A stretch of DNA of 64,000 bases, taken from an uncultured Bacteroidia bacterium (GTDB lineage: Bacteria > Bacteroidota > Bacteroidia > Bacteroidales > UBA932). The position numbers and the translations under genes are program-made. The notes beneath the pieces were generated by a model. It ran no database searches, was not told the origin of the DNA, and saw only the letters and a program-made list of their open reading frames with translations. The stretch is taken from positions 62,001 through 126,000 of the forward strand of contig CACXNA010000008.1 of NCBI GenBank assembly GCA_902768985.1, read 5' to 3'. Numbering within the stretch: position 1 is the stretch's first letter; every line of letters begins with the position of its first letter. Below, piece by piece: positions 35,586-45,018 of the stretch.

Positions 35586-38500
35586 ATGCGATTTAACCTT
35601 AAAAAAACGCTTGCAATCCTGGCCGTCGGCCTGGTGATGCCGTTCTTTGCCCAGGCACAGAACATCCGCGTCACGGGAACGGTCACGGATCAGAGCGGAG
35701 AAACCGTCATCGGTGCTGGCATCATGGTCCAGAACACCCAGAACGGCACCGTGTCCGGTGCTGACGGAACGTATTCCATCACTGTCCCCTCCGGGGCCAT
35801 CTTGGAAATCTCTTCGATTGGCTACAAGACGCAGCTTGTCCCGGTCAGCGGGCGCACGCGGATCGACATCGTCCTGGAGGAGGATGCTGAGTCCCTTGAA
35901 GCGACGGTGGTCATCGGTTATGGTACCGCCCGCAAGTCGGACGTGACCGGATCCATCGTCTCGATGGGCGGCAATGAGCTGCGCGAGATTCCTGCCGGAG
36001 ACGTCACCTATGCGTTGATGGGCCGCGTCGCCGGTGTGGATATGCAGTCCACGTCCTCCAAGCCTGGCGCTTCCGCAACGATCCGTATCCGCGGCGAGCG
36101 TTCCCTGTCCGCCTCCAACGATCCGCTCATCGTGTTGGACGGCATTCCGTTCATGGGCAGCCTGTCGGAAATCTCCACCAACGACATCAAGAGCATCGAC
36201 ATCCTCAAGGACGCTGCCTCCACCGCCATCTACGGTTCCCGTGGTGCCAACGGTGTCATCCTCATCAGCACCTACAAGGGAACGATCGGCCAGGCGCCGA
36301 AGGTGTCCTTCAATGCTTACGCTTCCATCAAGACCCCGATCAAGTATCCGATGATGACCGGTGCGAAGTACGTACGCCTCCGCCAGATGGCCGGAAAGTA
36401 CGCGAACTCCATCGATGAGTCGGATGACACCAACACGGACTGGCAGGACCTGATTCTCCAGAACGGCTACACCCAGAACTATGAGGTGAGCGTGACCGGT
36501 GGCACCCAGGGCGGCAGCTACCGCTTCGGTACGTCCTACTATAAGGATCACGCGACCCTTCCCACGCAGGCGTACAGCCGTATCTCCCTGAACGGCAGCA
36601 TTGACCAGAAGATCGGCAAATACTTCCAGGTCGGCTTCTCCACCACCACCCAGTACGGCGCCAACACTGGTAACCAGGTCGGTCTGAACCTGCAGCTTTC
36701 CCCGCTCGTCAACCCGTACGATGCGGAGCACAACTTGAGGACGCGTATCAGCATGCCGATCGATGCCGACTGGTATATCATGGATCGCGACCGCGTCGAG
36801 CAGCTCACCGCCGCCGGCATCTATAACAGCGAGTCCAATACGATCAGTACGTATAACAACGGCTTCCTCAAGTTCAACTTCCCCTGGATCGAGGGGCTGT
36901 CCTTCAAGGTCAGCGTCGGCCTGAACTATCGTCGCAACCGCGGAGGTTCCTTCACCGGTCAGGGTGTCGGTGCAACGACCGAATCGACCCCGAACACCGC
37001 CTCCTGGTCCTTCAGCGAGAACTTCAACTGGACCGTCGAGAACCTGTTGAGCTACGACCGCACGTTCGGTGGCAAGCACCGCGTCAACTTCGTCGCCCTC
37101 TATTCTGCCGAGCAGACCACATCCAACGGACAGAGCCTCAACGGCAACAACATCCCGAACGAGCTCTTCCAGTGGTACAACATCGGCTCCGCCCTTGCTT
37201 CTGACATTACCGTCAACAAGGGCAGCTACACGCAGTATGGACTGATGTCCTACATGGCCCGTCTGATGTACTCCTACGACGATCGCTACATGATTTCCGC
37301 GGCCGTCCGTTCGGATGCATCCTCCCGTCTGGCCCCCGGCCACCAGTGGCATACTTATCCGGCCGTCTCCATCGGATGGAACATCCACAAGGAACCGTTC
37401 ATGCAGGGTGCGACCCGCTGGATGGACGAACTCAAGCTCCGTGTCGGTTACGGTGTGACCTCCAACCAGGCCGTGTCTCCGTACTCCACCCTCGGATCCC
37501 TGTCCACCAAGGTGTATAACTTCAACGAGGAAAAATACGCCACCGGTTACTACGTTTCCTCGCTTCCCAATACCGAACTCGGCTGGGAGTACTCCAACAC
37601 CTGGAACTTCGGTCTGGACTATTCCTTCTTCAAGGGTCGCCTGCGCGGTGCCATCGAGTACTATCGCGTGGACACCAAGGACATCCTGCTCAGCCTGAGC
37701 CTGCCTGCTTCTGCCGGCGTGTCCCGCACCACCGCCAACATCGGTTCCACGCGGAACCGCGGTATTGAATTCACGGTCAACGGCACCATCCTCGAGAAGG
37801 GTGACTGGAAGTGGGATGCCGGTCTGAACATCTATGCCAACCGCAACCAACTCGTCGCCCTCGCGGACGGCACGAAGGAGGATAAGGGCAACCGCTGGTT
37901 CGTCGGCTATCCTCTCCAGTGCATCTACGACTATGAGTATGACGGCCTCTGGCAGGAGGGTGATCCGTACATGGATATCCTCGAGCCCAGTAAGGTGGAT
38001 GCCGTTACCGGCTACAAGGGTTCGCTCGGTATGATCAAGGTCAAGTACCATGGCGACTACAACGCCGACGGCTCCCCGACCCGCGCCATCAACTCCAACG
38101 ACCAGGTGCCGTACAGCGCCGAGGCCACTTTCATGGGCGGTTTCAACACCCGTCTCGCCTGGAAGAACCTCGACCTGACCATTATCGGTGACTTCCAGGT
38201 CGGCGGTATCTTCATGTCCTCGCTGCACACGGAATATGAAAACCTGATGAGCGGCCGCCGCGGCCAGATCGACGTCGACTACTGGACGCCGGAGAAACCG
38301 AACGTCAAGTACCCGCGCCCGGGCTCCACGATCGTCACCGACTCGCCGAAGTACGCGTCCCTGATGGGTCAGTTCGACGGCACCTACGCCAAGATCCAGA
38401 CCATCACGCTCGGCTACACGATGCACCGCATTCCGTTCTTCCAGCGTCTTGGCATCAGCAACCTTCGCGTGTACTTCACCGCTCAGAATCCTTTCGTGAT

Positions 38501-38630
38501 CTACTCCGCCTTTACCGCCGAGACCGGCCTCATCCACCAGGGTAACGCCCGTTCCGGCCGCATGGCGAGCTTCTCCAACAGCACTCCGCAGACGCACAAC
38601 TATCTGCTCGGTATCAATCTGACTTTCTAA
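35586..38630 (+). CDS. SusC/RagA-type TonB-dependent outer-membrane transporter
   Basis: The 1014-residue transporter imports oligosaccharides through the outer membrane together with its SusD partner. It has a signal peptide (cleavage near FAQAQ, about residue 25), a carboxypeptidase-regulatory-like domain at about 28-105 (VTGTVTDQSGETVIGA), the plug domain with the SusC signature segments VVIGYGTARKSDVTGS and YGSRGANGVILIST, and a 22-strand barrel ending in LLGINLTF with a terminal aromatic residue. No STN domain is present, so no anti-sigma coupling is expected. It is 12 bases upstream of susD and belongs to a putative glucuronoxylan locus. Confidence 0.96.
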   Translation: MRFNLKKTLAILAVGLVMPFFAQAQNIRVTGTVTDQSGETVIGAGIMVQNTQNGTVSGADGTYSITVPSGAILEISSIGYKTQLVPVSGRTRIDIVLEEDAESLEATVVIGYGTARKSDVTGSIVSMGGNELREIPAGDVTYALMGRVAGVDMQSTSSKPGASATIRIRGERSLSASNDPLIVLDGIPFMGSLSEISTNDIKSIDILKDAASTAIYGSRGANGVILISTYKGTIGQAPKVSFNAYASIKTPIKYPMMTGAKYVRLRQMAGKYANSIDESDDTNTDWQDLILQNGYTQNYEVSVTGGTQGGSYRFGTSYYKDHATLPTQAYSRISLNGSIDQKIGKYFQVGFSTTTQYGANTGNQVGLNLQLSPLVNPYDAEHNLRTRISMPIDADWYIMDRDRVEQLTAAGIYNSESNTISTYNNGFLKFNFPWIEGLSFKVSVGLNYRRNRGGSFTGQGVGATTESTPNTASWSFSENFNWTVENLLSYDRTFGGKHRVNFVALYSAEQTTSNGQSLNGNNIPNELFQWYNIGSALASDITVNKGSYTQYGLMSYMARLMYSYDDRYMISAAVRSDASSRLAPGHQWHTYPAVSIGWNIHKEPFMQGATRWMDELKLRVGYGVTSNQAVSPYSTLGSLSTKVYNFNEEKYATGYYVSSLPNTELGWEYSNTWNFGLDYSFFKGRLRGAIEYYRVDTKDILLSLSLPASAGVSRTTANIGSTRNRGIEFTVNGTILEKGDWKWDAGLNIYANRNQLVALADGTKEDKGNRWFVGYPLQCIYDYEYDGLWQEGDPYMDILEPSKVDAVTGYKGSLGMIKVKYHGDYNADGSPTRAINSNDQVPYSAEATFMGGFNTRLAWKNLDLTIIGDFQVGGIFMSSLHTEYENLMSGRRGQIDVDYWTPEKPNVKYPRPGSTIVTDSPKYASLMGQFDGTYAKIQTITLGYTMHRIPFFQRLGISNLRVYFTAQNPFVIYSAFTAETGLIHQGNARSGRMASFSNSTPQTHNYLLGINLTF

Positions 38631-38642
38631 CAGCGCAACGAT

Positions 38643-40565
38643 ATGAAAAAGATATTCAAACTTATGCTGGTTCTCGGCGGCTCGCTGTTCCTGTTCGCTT
38701 CCTGCAACAAGATTCTTGAGGAGCACCCGAAGACGATCTACACGCCCGATTATTTCGGAACGCCTGCCGGCGTGGAAGGCGGTCTGACCGCCCTGTATTC
38801 CCACCTGCGCGATGTGTACGGCGACCCGTACACCTGGTCCGACCTTGAGGGTGCCACCGACGAACTCACGTTCTCGAACAGCGGTTTCCGTGGCAGCGAC
38901 TTCTCCACCGGCGCCCACGTGACGGCCGACAACTGCCCGAAGTCCGGCTTCTGGAACTTCACCTACATCAATACTGCCAACGGCATCATCAAGAATGCGA
39001 CCGAAGGCGGCATGGCGGAGTCCCTGATCGCAGAGGCGCGTTTCTTCCGTGCCTTCTATTACTTCGACTTGGTCCGTATTTTCGGCGGCGTGCCGCTCGA
39101 CCTGGGCTCCGGCGAACTGGAATTCAACTCCAGTGCTGTCCGCGTTTCGACCCGCAACACGGTCGAAGAGGTGTATAAGAAGTGCATCTTCCCGGATCTG
39201 GAGTTTGCCTTGTCGAAACTTCCCGATACGCCGCGTATCGGTGGTGCCCTGTCCAAGACGGCTGCCCGCATCCTCCTTTCCCGTGCCTACCTTACCTACG
39301 GCTGGTGGCTGGAGAACCCGAAGGGTCTGAAGACCTATCCTGAGTGCCCCCGCAACGCCGGCGAGGCCAAGACCTGGTTCCAGAAAGCGTATGATCTCGC
39401 AGTCGAAGGCATTGAGAATCCCGGTCCGTTCGGTCTGGAATCCTCCTTCTACAAGGTGGCCCTTGGCGAGAACGATTACAACAAGGAGCAGGTTTTCTAT
39501 TCCGACCGTACCGAGAAATCCGCGCAGTACAACGGCGCGCCTGTCACCGGTTGGGATCAGGGAACGAACTTCGTCTGCTGGTTCCATATGTGGAACTACT
39601 CTGCCGCGTCGTGCAAGGACAACACCGGCGCTGTGACCATCCCGATGCAGCGTACCGACAGCCAGTTCATGGGCCGTCCCTGGACGCGTCTGGCTCCGAC
39701 GCACGAGGCGCTGCACACCTTCACGGACATCGACATGGATTCCCGTTTCGACGGCACCTTCACCTGGATCTTCCGCGCCAACTTCGATCAGTTCGGCAAC
39801 GACGCAATCAAGTGGTATGAGGGCCCGCATGGCAACCATATCGGCGCCAAGGAGGCTTTCCTGACCTTCCTTCCCTACGTGGATGAGACCGTGCAGTATC
39901 CTGCCAGCCTGACCGGCAACCTCGTTGATCAGGGCTTCGGCGTCAAGGAAGGCATGGATTCCTATGTTATCGATCTGCGCGGTATCAACCGCTTCACCTA
40001 TCCGGGTCTCTGGAAGCAGGGTCCGTACCGTACCAACACCGGTTCTCCTTCCGGCCCCGGCGAAGCGAATGTCGGTTCGACGCGCCCGTACGTCATCTAC
40101 AAGTTCTCCGAGCTGTACTTCATCGCCGCTGAGGCGGCCGTGAAGGGAGCCACCGCCCAGGCCGGCAAGTCTGCCCGTGATCTCATCAACGTGATCCGTG
40201 CCCGTGCCGCCAAGTGGGAGTTCAAGAACAACGAACAGCAGGTGTACAAGGCAGATTTCAGCGCCGAACTGACGGCCAAGACCCCGAACCCTGTGACCAT
40301 TGACTTCCTCCTGGACGAGATGCTTCGCGAGTATTACGGCGAGGGCAAGCGCTGGTTCGACCTGGCGCGTACCCAGCAGTGGCTTGAGCGTGCCCTGACC
40401 TATACGATCACGGAGACGCAGAAGACCCACACGCCTGTCGTGAACACCCGCGACATCATCGAGCTCAACTACATGAACCCGATCCCGCAGGGTCAGATCA
40501 ATGCCATGCAGATGTCGGAGGATGAGAAGAAGGCTTACCAAACCCCGGGCTACTGGCTGGAATAG
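38643..40565 (+). CDS. SusD/RagB-type surface glycan-binding lipoprotein
   Basis: This 640-residue lipoprotein caps the SusC barrel and captures glycan at the cell surface. The lipobox LFASC gives the lipidated cysteine at residue 21, followed by the typical N-terminus LEEHPKTIYTPDYF. TPR-like helices such as EARFFRAFYYFDLVRIFGG near 130, and the C-terminal SusD region with YKFSELYFIAAEA and LLDEMLREYYGEGKRWFDL, are present. The stop is followed by a hairpin terminator, so the downstream genes use their own promoter. Confidence 0.95.
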   Translation: MKKIFKLMLVLGGSLFLFASCNKILEEHPKTIYTPDYFGTPAGVEGGLTALYSHLRDVYGDPYTWSDLEGATDELTFSNSGFRGSDFSTGAHVTADNCPKSGFWNFTYINTANGIIKNATEGGMAESLIAEARFFRAFYYFDLVRIFGGVPLDLGSGELEFNSSAVRVSTRNTVEEVYKKCIFPDLEFALSKLPDTPRIGGALSKTAARILLSRAYLTYGWWLENPKGLKTYPECPRNAGEAKTWFQKAYDLAVEGIENPGPFGLESSFYKVALGENDYNKEQVFYSDRTEKSAQYNGAPVTGWDQGTNFVCWFHMWNYSAASCKDNTGAVTIPMQRTDSQFMGRPWTRLAPTHEALHTFTDIDMDSRFDGTFTWIFRANFDQFGNDAIKWYEGPHGNHIGAKEAFLTFLPYVDETVQYPASLTGNLVDQGFGVKEGMDSYVIDLRGINRFTYPGLWKQGPYRTNTGSPSGPGEANVGSTRPYVIYKFSELYFIAAEAAVKGATAQAGKSARDLINVIRARAAKWEFKNNEQQVYKADFSAELTAKTPNPVTIDFLLDEMLREYYGEGKRWFDLARTQQWLERALTYTITETQKTHTPVVNTRDIIELNYMNPIPQGQINAMQMSEDEKKAYQTPGYWLE

Positions 40566-40606
40566 TTGAACGCGTTTTTGGTTAAATAAGAATATGGTTG
40601 GAACGG

Positions 40607-40640
40607 AAAGGGCGCCTCGCGAGGGCCGCCCTTTCTTCTT
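40607..40640 (+). terminator. Terminator after susD
   Basis: The stem AAAGGGCG / CGCCCTTT encloses an inner CCTCGCGAGG hairpin, followed by a T/C-rich run. It lies about 40 bases past the susD stop. Confidence 0.75.
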
Positions 40641-40670
40641 TTGAGAAGTGCGTAAAAATACGCATATTTG
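40641..40670 (+). promoter_or_regulatory. Promoter and palindrome upstream of module copy 1
   Basis: TTG (40641-40643) and CATATTTG (40663-40670, one mismatch to TAnnTTTG) are 19 bases apart. Between them lies the perfect inverted repeat TGCGTA-AAAA-TACGCA at 40649-40664. The same architecture (TGCG-N8-CGCATATTTG) recurs before module copy 2, so it may be a shared operator. Confidence 0.65.
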
Positions 40671-40674
40671 TATC

Positions 40675-42087
40675 ATGATAACGAAGAAGATACAGTCTCA
40701 TACCGGCCACCTTGCCGCAGCCCTTGCCTTCTTGGGTTCATGGGCTTTTTTCTGCTTCGCATACCCCTATCACCTGATGCGACGCGAGCAGATGAACTTG
40801 TTCCTCTTCGACGGGGATTACATCCGTCAGACCTACCGGGGCGCCGGCTGGCTGGCGCGTTTCTTGAGCGATTTCCTGGAGCAGTTTTTCCTTTCCCCCG
40901 TACCGGCGTCGCTTCTTGTAGCGCTGCTGCTGACGGGTATCGGCGTGGTCGTGTACCGGATCTGCCGGCATTTCCTGGGCAAATGGCCGTCCCTGGCCGT
41001 CGCCACACTCTTTTTCGTCTGGTCTTTCTTGCGAGAGACAAGCAATCTGTACCAGACGCGCTATACGCTGGTTGTTCTGGGCTACCTGTCCTGCGTGCTG
41101 CTGGCGCTGCAATGCAGAAAAGGCGGGACAAAAGCGCTCGCCGGCATACTGCTGCTCGCTATCGGCAGCTGGGCGCTTGCGTCCCCGTTCCACAAGCATT
41201 ACGGCAAGTTGTGGAGCGTCCCCAAATTCGACTATGAACGGGTCATCGGGCTGGATGTGGAAACCTCCCTGGAGAACTGGGACAAGGTTCTACAACTCTC
41301 GAAGGTGGACCTGTACATGGAAGAGGCAAGTTATTGCTATAATCTGGCGCTCGCGATGAAAGGGCGCCTGGGTGACGATCTCTTCAACCATTCACAGAAT
41401 CATCAGTTTACGCTGCTGTTTCCTGCATCTTCTGAACAGACCATTTTTACGAACGGCATGGCCGGAGAAGCCTGGTTCCAACTGGGCGACATGACCCAGG
41501 CCGAGCAAAGCGCCATCACTTCGCTGCAGGCATCTCCCAAGCACACCGGGGCGCGATTTCTGGTCCGCCTGGCCCGGATCAACCTGATTTCAGGAGAAGA
41601 CGAAGCGGCACAGAAATACCTGAACAACCTGGACCGGACGCTGTTTTACGGGAAATGGGCCCGAAGCATGATGCCGGGCCGCCAGGACGAAGCAACGCGG
41701 GCGCAGCTCGAAGAAGCGCGGGCCAAACTTTTCCGGAAAGATTTTGTCCACCAGAGCGAACGGCCCCGGGAGATCCTGCGGGGTCTGCTGGAGGCAAATC
41801 CGGACAACTTCATGGCCCGGAATTACCTGCTCTGCTACGACCTGATGTGCTATGACCTGGACACGTTTATGGAGGATTATACAGCGAATATGATCAACGC
41901 TCGCCTTTACCACGAGGCCATTCTTATCTGGCTCAGCCAGAACAACCGGCTGACGCCGGAGCAGGTCAGAAGCTACGGAGTGGACCTCTCGACCGTCGAC
42001 CGGATGAACCGTTTCGGCCGGAATCCTTCCGGGCAGAAAAATACGTATTGGTATTACTATCTGAAAGCGATGTACGAGCAGCAATAA
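40675..42087 (+). CDS. DUF6057-like membrane protein with helical-repeat C-terminus, copy 1
   Basis: The 470 residues have about four or five hydrophobic segments in the first 165 residues, including one around LAAALAFLGSWAFFC and one around LLVALLLTGIGVVVY. A soluble helical region with TPR-like character follows (WFQLGDMTQAEQSAITSLQ; HTGARFLVRLARINLISGE). It resembles the Bacteroidota DUF6057 family; no function is established. The ATG at 40675 is preferred over a GTG at 40648 because the GTG lies before the -7 box; the chosen start leaves almost no leader. The CxxCH lipoprotein gene follows after three bases. A paralogue of almost equal length (469) starts at 43609. Confidence 0.75.
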   Translation: MITKKIQSHTGHLAAALAFLGSWAFFCFAYPYHLMRREQMNLFLFDGDYIRQTYRGAGWLARFLSDFLEQFFLSPVPASLLVALLLTGIGVVVYRICRHFLGKWPSLAVATLFFVWSFLRETSNLYQTRYTLVVLGYLSCVLLALQCRKGGTKALAGILLLAIGSWALASPFHKHYGKLWSVPKFDYERVIGLDVETSLENWDKVLQLSKVDLYMEEASYCYNLALAMKGRLGDDLFNHSQNHQFTLLFPASSEQTIFTNGMAGEAWFQLGDMTQAEQSAITSLQASPKHTGARFLVRLARINLISGEDEAAQKYLNNLDRTLFYGKWARSMMPGRQDEATRAQLEEARAKLFRKDFVHQSERPREILRGLLEANPDNFMARNYLLCYDLMCYDLDTFMEDYTANMINARLYHEAILIWLSQNNRLTPEQVRSYGVDLSTVDRMNRFGRNPSGQKNTYWYYYLKAMYEQQ

Positions 42088-42090
42088 ATC

Positions 42091-43563
42091 ATGCGGAACA
42101 AATTATCATACATACTGTTATCCTTTCTGGTGTGCCTGATGTTGCCGGGCTGCGGCGGTCGGGACAACTTTACTGCCACCGACGGCAGCGAGGGTCCGCT
42201 TGTGATCTATCCGGACTACAAGGACGTCACCATTCCCGCGAATATCGCACCGCTGAATTTCCGCTACGCGATGGCGGATGTCCGCCGGGCGCGGACCACC
42301 TTCACCCTGGATGGCAAATCCGTTACCATCAAGGGAAGCGAGGTCGAATGGCGCCTGGGCAAGTGGAAGGCGTTCCTCTCCGGCGCGGCCGGGCAGACCA
42401 TCACCGTGCGGGCCGAGGCCGTCGTGGACGGAAGGCCGGTCACCGACAGTTGGTCGGTCTTCGTGAGCGAAGATGCGATGGACGGCTGGCTGACCTACCG
42501 CCTCATCGAACCGTCGTACCAGATGTACAACGAAGTGTCGATCCGGGAGCGCTGTGTCGAGAATTTCGATGAAACGATTATCTGTGACTACAAGCACACA
42601 GACGATGCCTGCATGAACTGCCACGTCCACGGCCAGTCGCGCGGAGACTATTCCCTGTATTACATCCGCGGTCCAAAAGGCGGCTCCATCCTGAACCAGA
42701 ACGGCAAGCTCCGCAAACTGACGCTCAATGCGGAGGGTATGCTTTCCGCCACGGTTTACGGCGAGCTCCATCCTGACGGCCGTTTCGGCGTGTTCTCCAC
42801 CAACATCATCCTGCCGAGCTTCCATACGCTGCCGGGCAAGCGCATGGAGGTGTTCGACTCGGCCTCCGACCTGACGGTTGCGGATTTCGAGAACAACAAG
42901 ATGATCAACGTGCCGCACGTCGCCCGGCCGGATAAGTTCGAGACCTTCCCGTGTTTCTCCGCCGACGGCAAATCGGTTTTCTACTGCGTGGCCGACACCC
43001 TGCCGGTCCCGCAGCGCATCCATGAGGTCATGTACGACCTGGTGCGGGCCGACTTCGACACGGAGACCGGCCATATCGGCGAACAGGTCGACACCGTCTG
43101 GAGCGGCCGCTCCAACGGCGGCTCCGTGTGCCATCCCAAGGCTTCGCCGGACGGACGCTGGCTGATGTTCTCCGTGGCCGACTACGGGACCTTCCCGCTC
43201 TTCCACCCCGAGTGCATGCTCTACCTGGCGGACCTGGCCTCCGGAGAGATCCGTCCGCTGGACGAGATCAAGGGCGACAAGTCCGACTCCTACCACAGCT
43301 GGTCGTCGAACAGCCGCTGGTTCGTGTTTGCGAGCAAGCGCGGCGACGGGCAGTACGGCAAGCCCTATTTCTGCCACCTGGACGGCGAAGGCCGCACGAC
43401 CAAGCCCTTCGTGCTCCCGCAGAAATCCTCCCGCTTCTATACGTATAACCTGAAGTCGTTCAATGTTCCCGATTTGGGAGACGCTTCCACCGGCATGACT
43501 GTCCGCGATGTGCGGAAGCTGATGAAGATGGAGGACGAGGGCTTCAGTCAAGCAGACTTATGA
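42091..43563 (+). CDS. CxxCH-containing beta-propeller (PD40-like) lipoprotein, copy 1
   Basis: The 490 residues start with a lipoprotein signal (lipobox LMLPGC, Cys21). Residues 30-130 are beta-rich. A cysteine cluster follows: Cys155, Cys165 and the motif Cys174-Met-Asn-Cys177-His178-Val-His180, which fits a c-type heme site or a metal site. From about residue 190 come TolB/PD40-like propeller repeats (FPCFSADGKSVFYCV, CHPKASPDGRWLMFSVAD, SWSSNSRWFVFASKRGDG). The product should be an exported envelope protein. Pairing with the membrane protein three bases upstream suggests a complex. Function is unknown. Confidence 0.78.
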   Translation: MRNKLSYILLSFLVCLMLPGCGGRDNFTATDGSEGPLVIYPDYKDVTIPANIAPLNFRYAMADVRRARTTFTLDGKSVTIKGSEVEWRLGKWKAFLSGAAGQTITVRAEAVVDGRPVTDSWSVFVSEDAMDGWLTYRLIEPSYQMYNEVSIRERCVENFDETIICDYKHTDDACMNCHVHGQSRGDYSLYYIRGPKGGSILNQNGKLRKLTLNAEGMLSATVYGELHPDGRFGVFSTNIILPSFHTLPGKRMEVFDSASDLTVADFENNKMINVPHVARPDKFETFPCFSADGKSVFYCVADTLPVPQRIHEVMYDLVRADFDTETGHIGEQVDTVWSGRSNGGSVCHPKASPDGRWLMFSVADYGTFPLFHPECMLYLADLASGEIRPLDEIKGDKSDSYHSWSSNSRWFVFASKRGDGQYGKPYFCHLDGEGRTTKPFVLPQKSSRFYTYNLKSFNVPDLGDASTGMTVRDVRKLMKMEDEGFSQADL

Positions 43564-43564
43564 G

Positions 43565-43589
43565 ATATGCGAAAAAAAACGCATATTTG
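43565..43589 (+). promoter_or_regulatory. -7 box and palindrome upstream of module copy 2
   Basis: CATATTTG at 43582-43589 overlaps the perfect inverted repeat ATATGCG-A8-CGCATAT at 43565-43586. This matches the element before copy 1 (TGCG-N8-CGCATATTTGTAT). It starts two bases after the stop of the previous gene. Confidence 0.6.
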
Positions 43590-43608
43590 TATTTCGGATA
43601 TTTTGAAT

Positions 43609-45018
43609 ATGAAGAGAATCAGAATCAGCCCCGCTCTTATTGCCGCGGCCCTGGCGTTCTTGGGCGCGTGGGGCTTTTTCTGGTTCGTGTATCCCTACCA
43701 TCTGCTCCGCCGGGAGCAGATGAACCTGTTCGCGTTCGACGCGGATTATATCAGCCAGACCTACCGGGGTTCCGCGTGGCTGGCCCGCTTCGCGGGCGAC
43801 TTCCTGGAGCAGTTCTTCCTGTTTCCCGGGGTGGGCGCGCTCATCGTGGCGCTGCTGCTGACGTCGATCGGCGCCGTCGTGTACCGGATCTGTCGGCATT
43901 TCCTGAAAGAATGGCCCTCGCTGGGCATTGCCGCGCTGTTTTTCATCTGGTCCTTCCTGCGTGAGACGGGCAATCTGTATATCACCCGCTACACGGTGGT
44001 CACGCTGGCCTATCTTTCCCTGATCCTGCTGGCGCTGCAGTGCCGGAAGGCCTGGCAGAAGCCCGTCGCGGCCGTGCTGCTGCTTGCGCTCGGCTGCTGG
44101 GCGCTCGGGATGCCTGTCCATAAGTTCTACGGCAAGGCCTGGGGCATCCCCCGGCTCAACTACGACAAGGTGATCGGCCTGGACGTGGAGACCTCGCGCG
44201 AGAACTGGGACAAGGTCATCAAGATGTCGAAGCGGGACCTCCGGATGGAGGAGTCCAGCTATTGCCTGAACCTGGCGCACGCCATGAAGGGCGACCTGGG
44301 CAGCACGATGCTCAATTATGCGCAGAACCACCACCGGACCCTGCTCTTCTCCGTCTCCACGGAAAACAGCCTGTTCACGAACAGCTTGGCGGGGGAAGCC
44401 TGGTTCCAGCTGGGCGACATGACGGTCGCGGAGCAGAGCGCCATCACCTCGCTGCAGGCCTCGCCCAAGCACACCGGCGCCCGCTTCCTGGTGCGCCTGG
44501 CGCGAGTGAACCTCATCTCGGGTGAGGACGCCGCCGCGCAGAAATATCTCTCCCTGCTGGGCAAGACCCTTTTCTACCGCAAATGGGCGCTCAGCATGAT
44601 GCCCGGCCGGCAGGACGAGGCCGTGCGCGCCGAGCTCGCCGCGGCCCACGCGAGGCTGGCCCGGACCGACTTCGTGCACCATTCCAACAAGCCGCGGGAG
44701 ATGCTCCTGAACCTGCTGGCCTCCGATCCGGACAACCTCCCGGCCCGCAATTACCTGCTCTGTCTCGACCTGATGGTCTACGACCTGGAGCAGTTCATGC
44801 AAGATTACGAGCCCTACATGGTTCCGGGGCGGCTCTATCAGGAGGCCATTCTCATCTGGCTCAGCCAGCAGGGGACCCTGGGCGAATCGATCTTCGCGCA
44901 CTACGGCATCGAGACGGCGACGACCAGCCGCATGGACTGGTTCTTCCGCAACCCGGACCGCTACTGGAACACCTACTGGGCCTATTACATGGACGCATTA
45001 ATGCGTGAAAACCAATGA
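43609..45018 (+). CDS. DUF6057-like membrane protein with helical-repeat C-terminus, copy 2
   Basis: The 469 residues are a close paralogue of the protein at 40675-42087, with the same transmembrane layout and near-identical segments such as PYHLLRREQMNLF, GLDVETSRENWDKV and AITSLQASPKHTGARFLVRL. The ATG giving MKRIRISPALIAAA is chosen; an upstream ATG at 43567 lies before the -7 box and is rejected. It overlaps the next gene by four bases (ATGA), so the two are translationally coupled. The GC content at third positions is higher than in copy 1, suggesting the copies have been separate for some time. Confidence 0.75.
   Translation: MKRIRISPALIAAALAFLGAWGFFWFVYPYHLLRREQMNLFAFDADYISQTYRGSAWLARFAGDFLEQFFLFPGVGALIVALLLTSIGAVVYRICRHFLKEWPSLGIAALFFIWSFLRETGNLYITRYTVVTLAYLSLILLALQCRKAWQKPVAAVLLLALGCWALGMPVHKFYGKAWGIPRLNYDKVIGLDVETSRENWDKVIKMSKRDLRMEESSYCLNLAHAMKGDLGSTMLNYAQNHHRTLLFSVSTENSLFTNSLAGEAWFQLGDMTVAEQSAITSLQASPKHTGARFLVRLARVNLISGEDAAAQKYLSLLGKTLFYRKWALSMMPGRQDEAVRAELAAAHARLARTDFVHHSNKPREMLLNLLASDPDNLPARNYLLCLDLMVYDLEQFMQDYEPYMVPGRLYQEAILIWLSQQGTLGESIFAHYGIETATTSRMDWFFRNPDRYWNTYWAYYMDALMRENQ

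Noticed and set aside
35577-40676. 1699-codon open frame on the minus strand across susC and susD
   Set aside because: It lies entirely opposite two well-supported genes. In GC-rich genes with strong third-position bias the antisense frame often lacks stops. Its translation shows no recognisable domain.
40678-40700. tRNA-like or riboswitch structure near the duplicated module
   Set aside because: Only the promoter palindrome and the susD terminator form hairpins; no cloverleaf or known riboswitch core is present.
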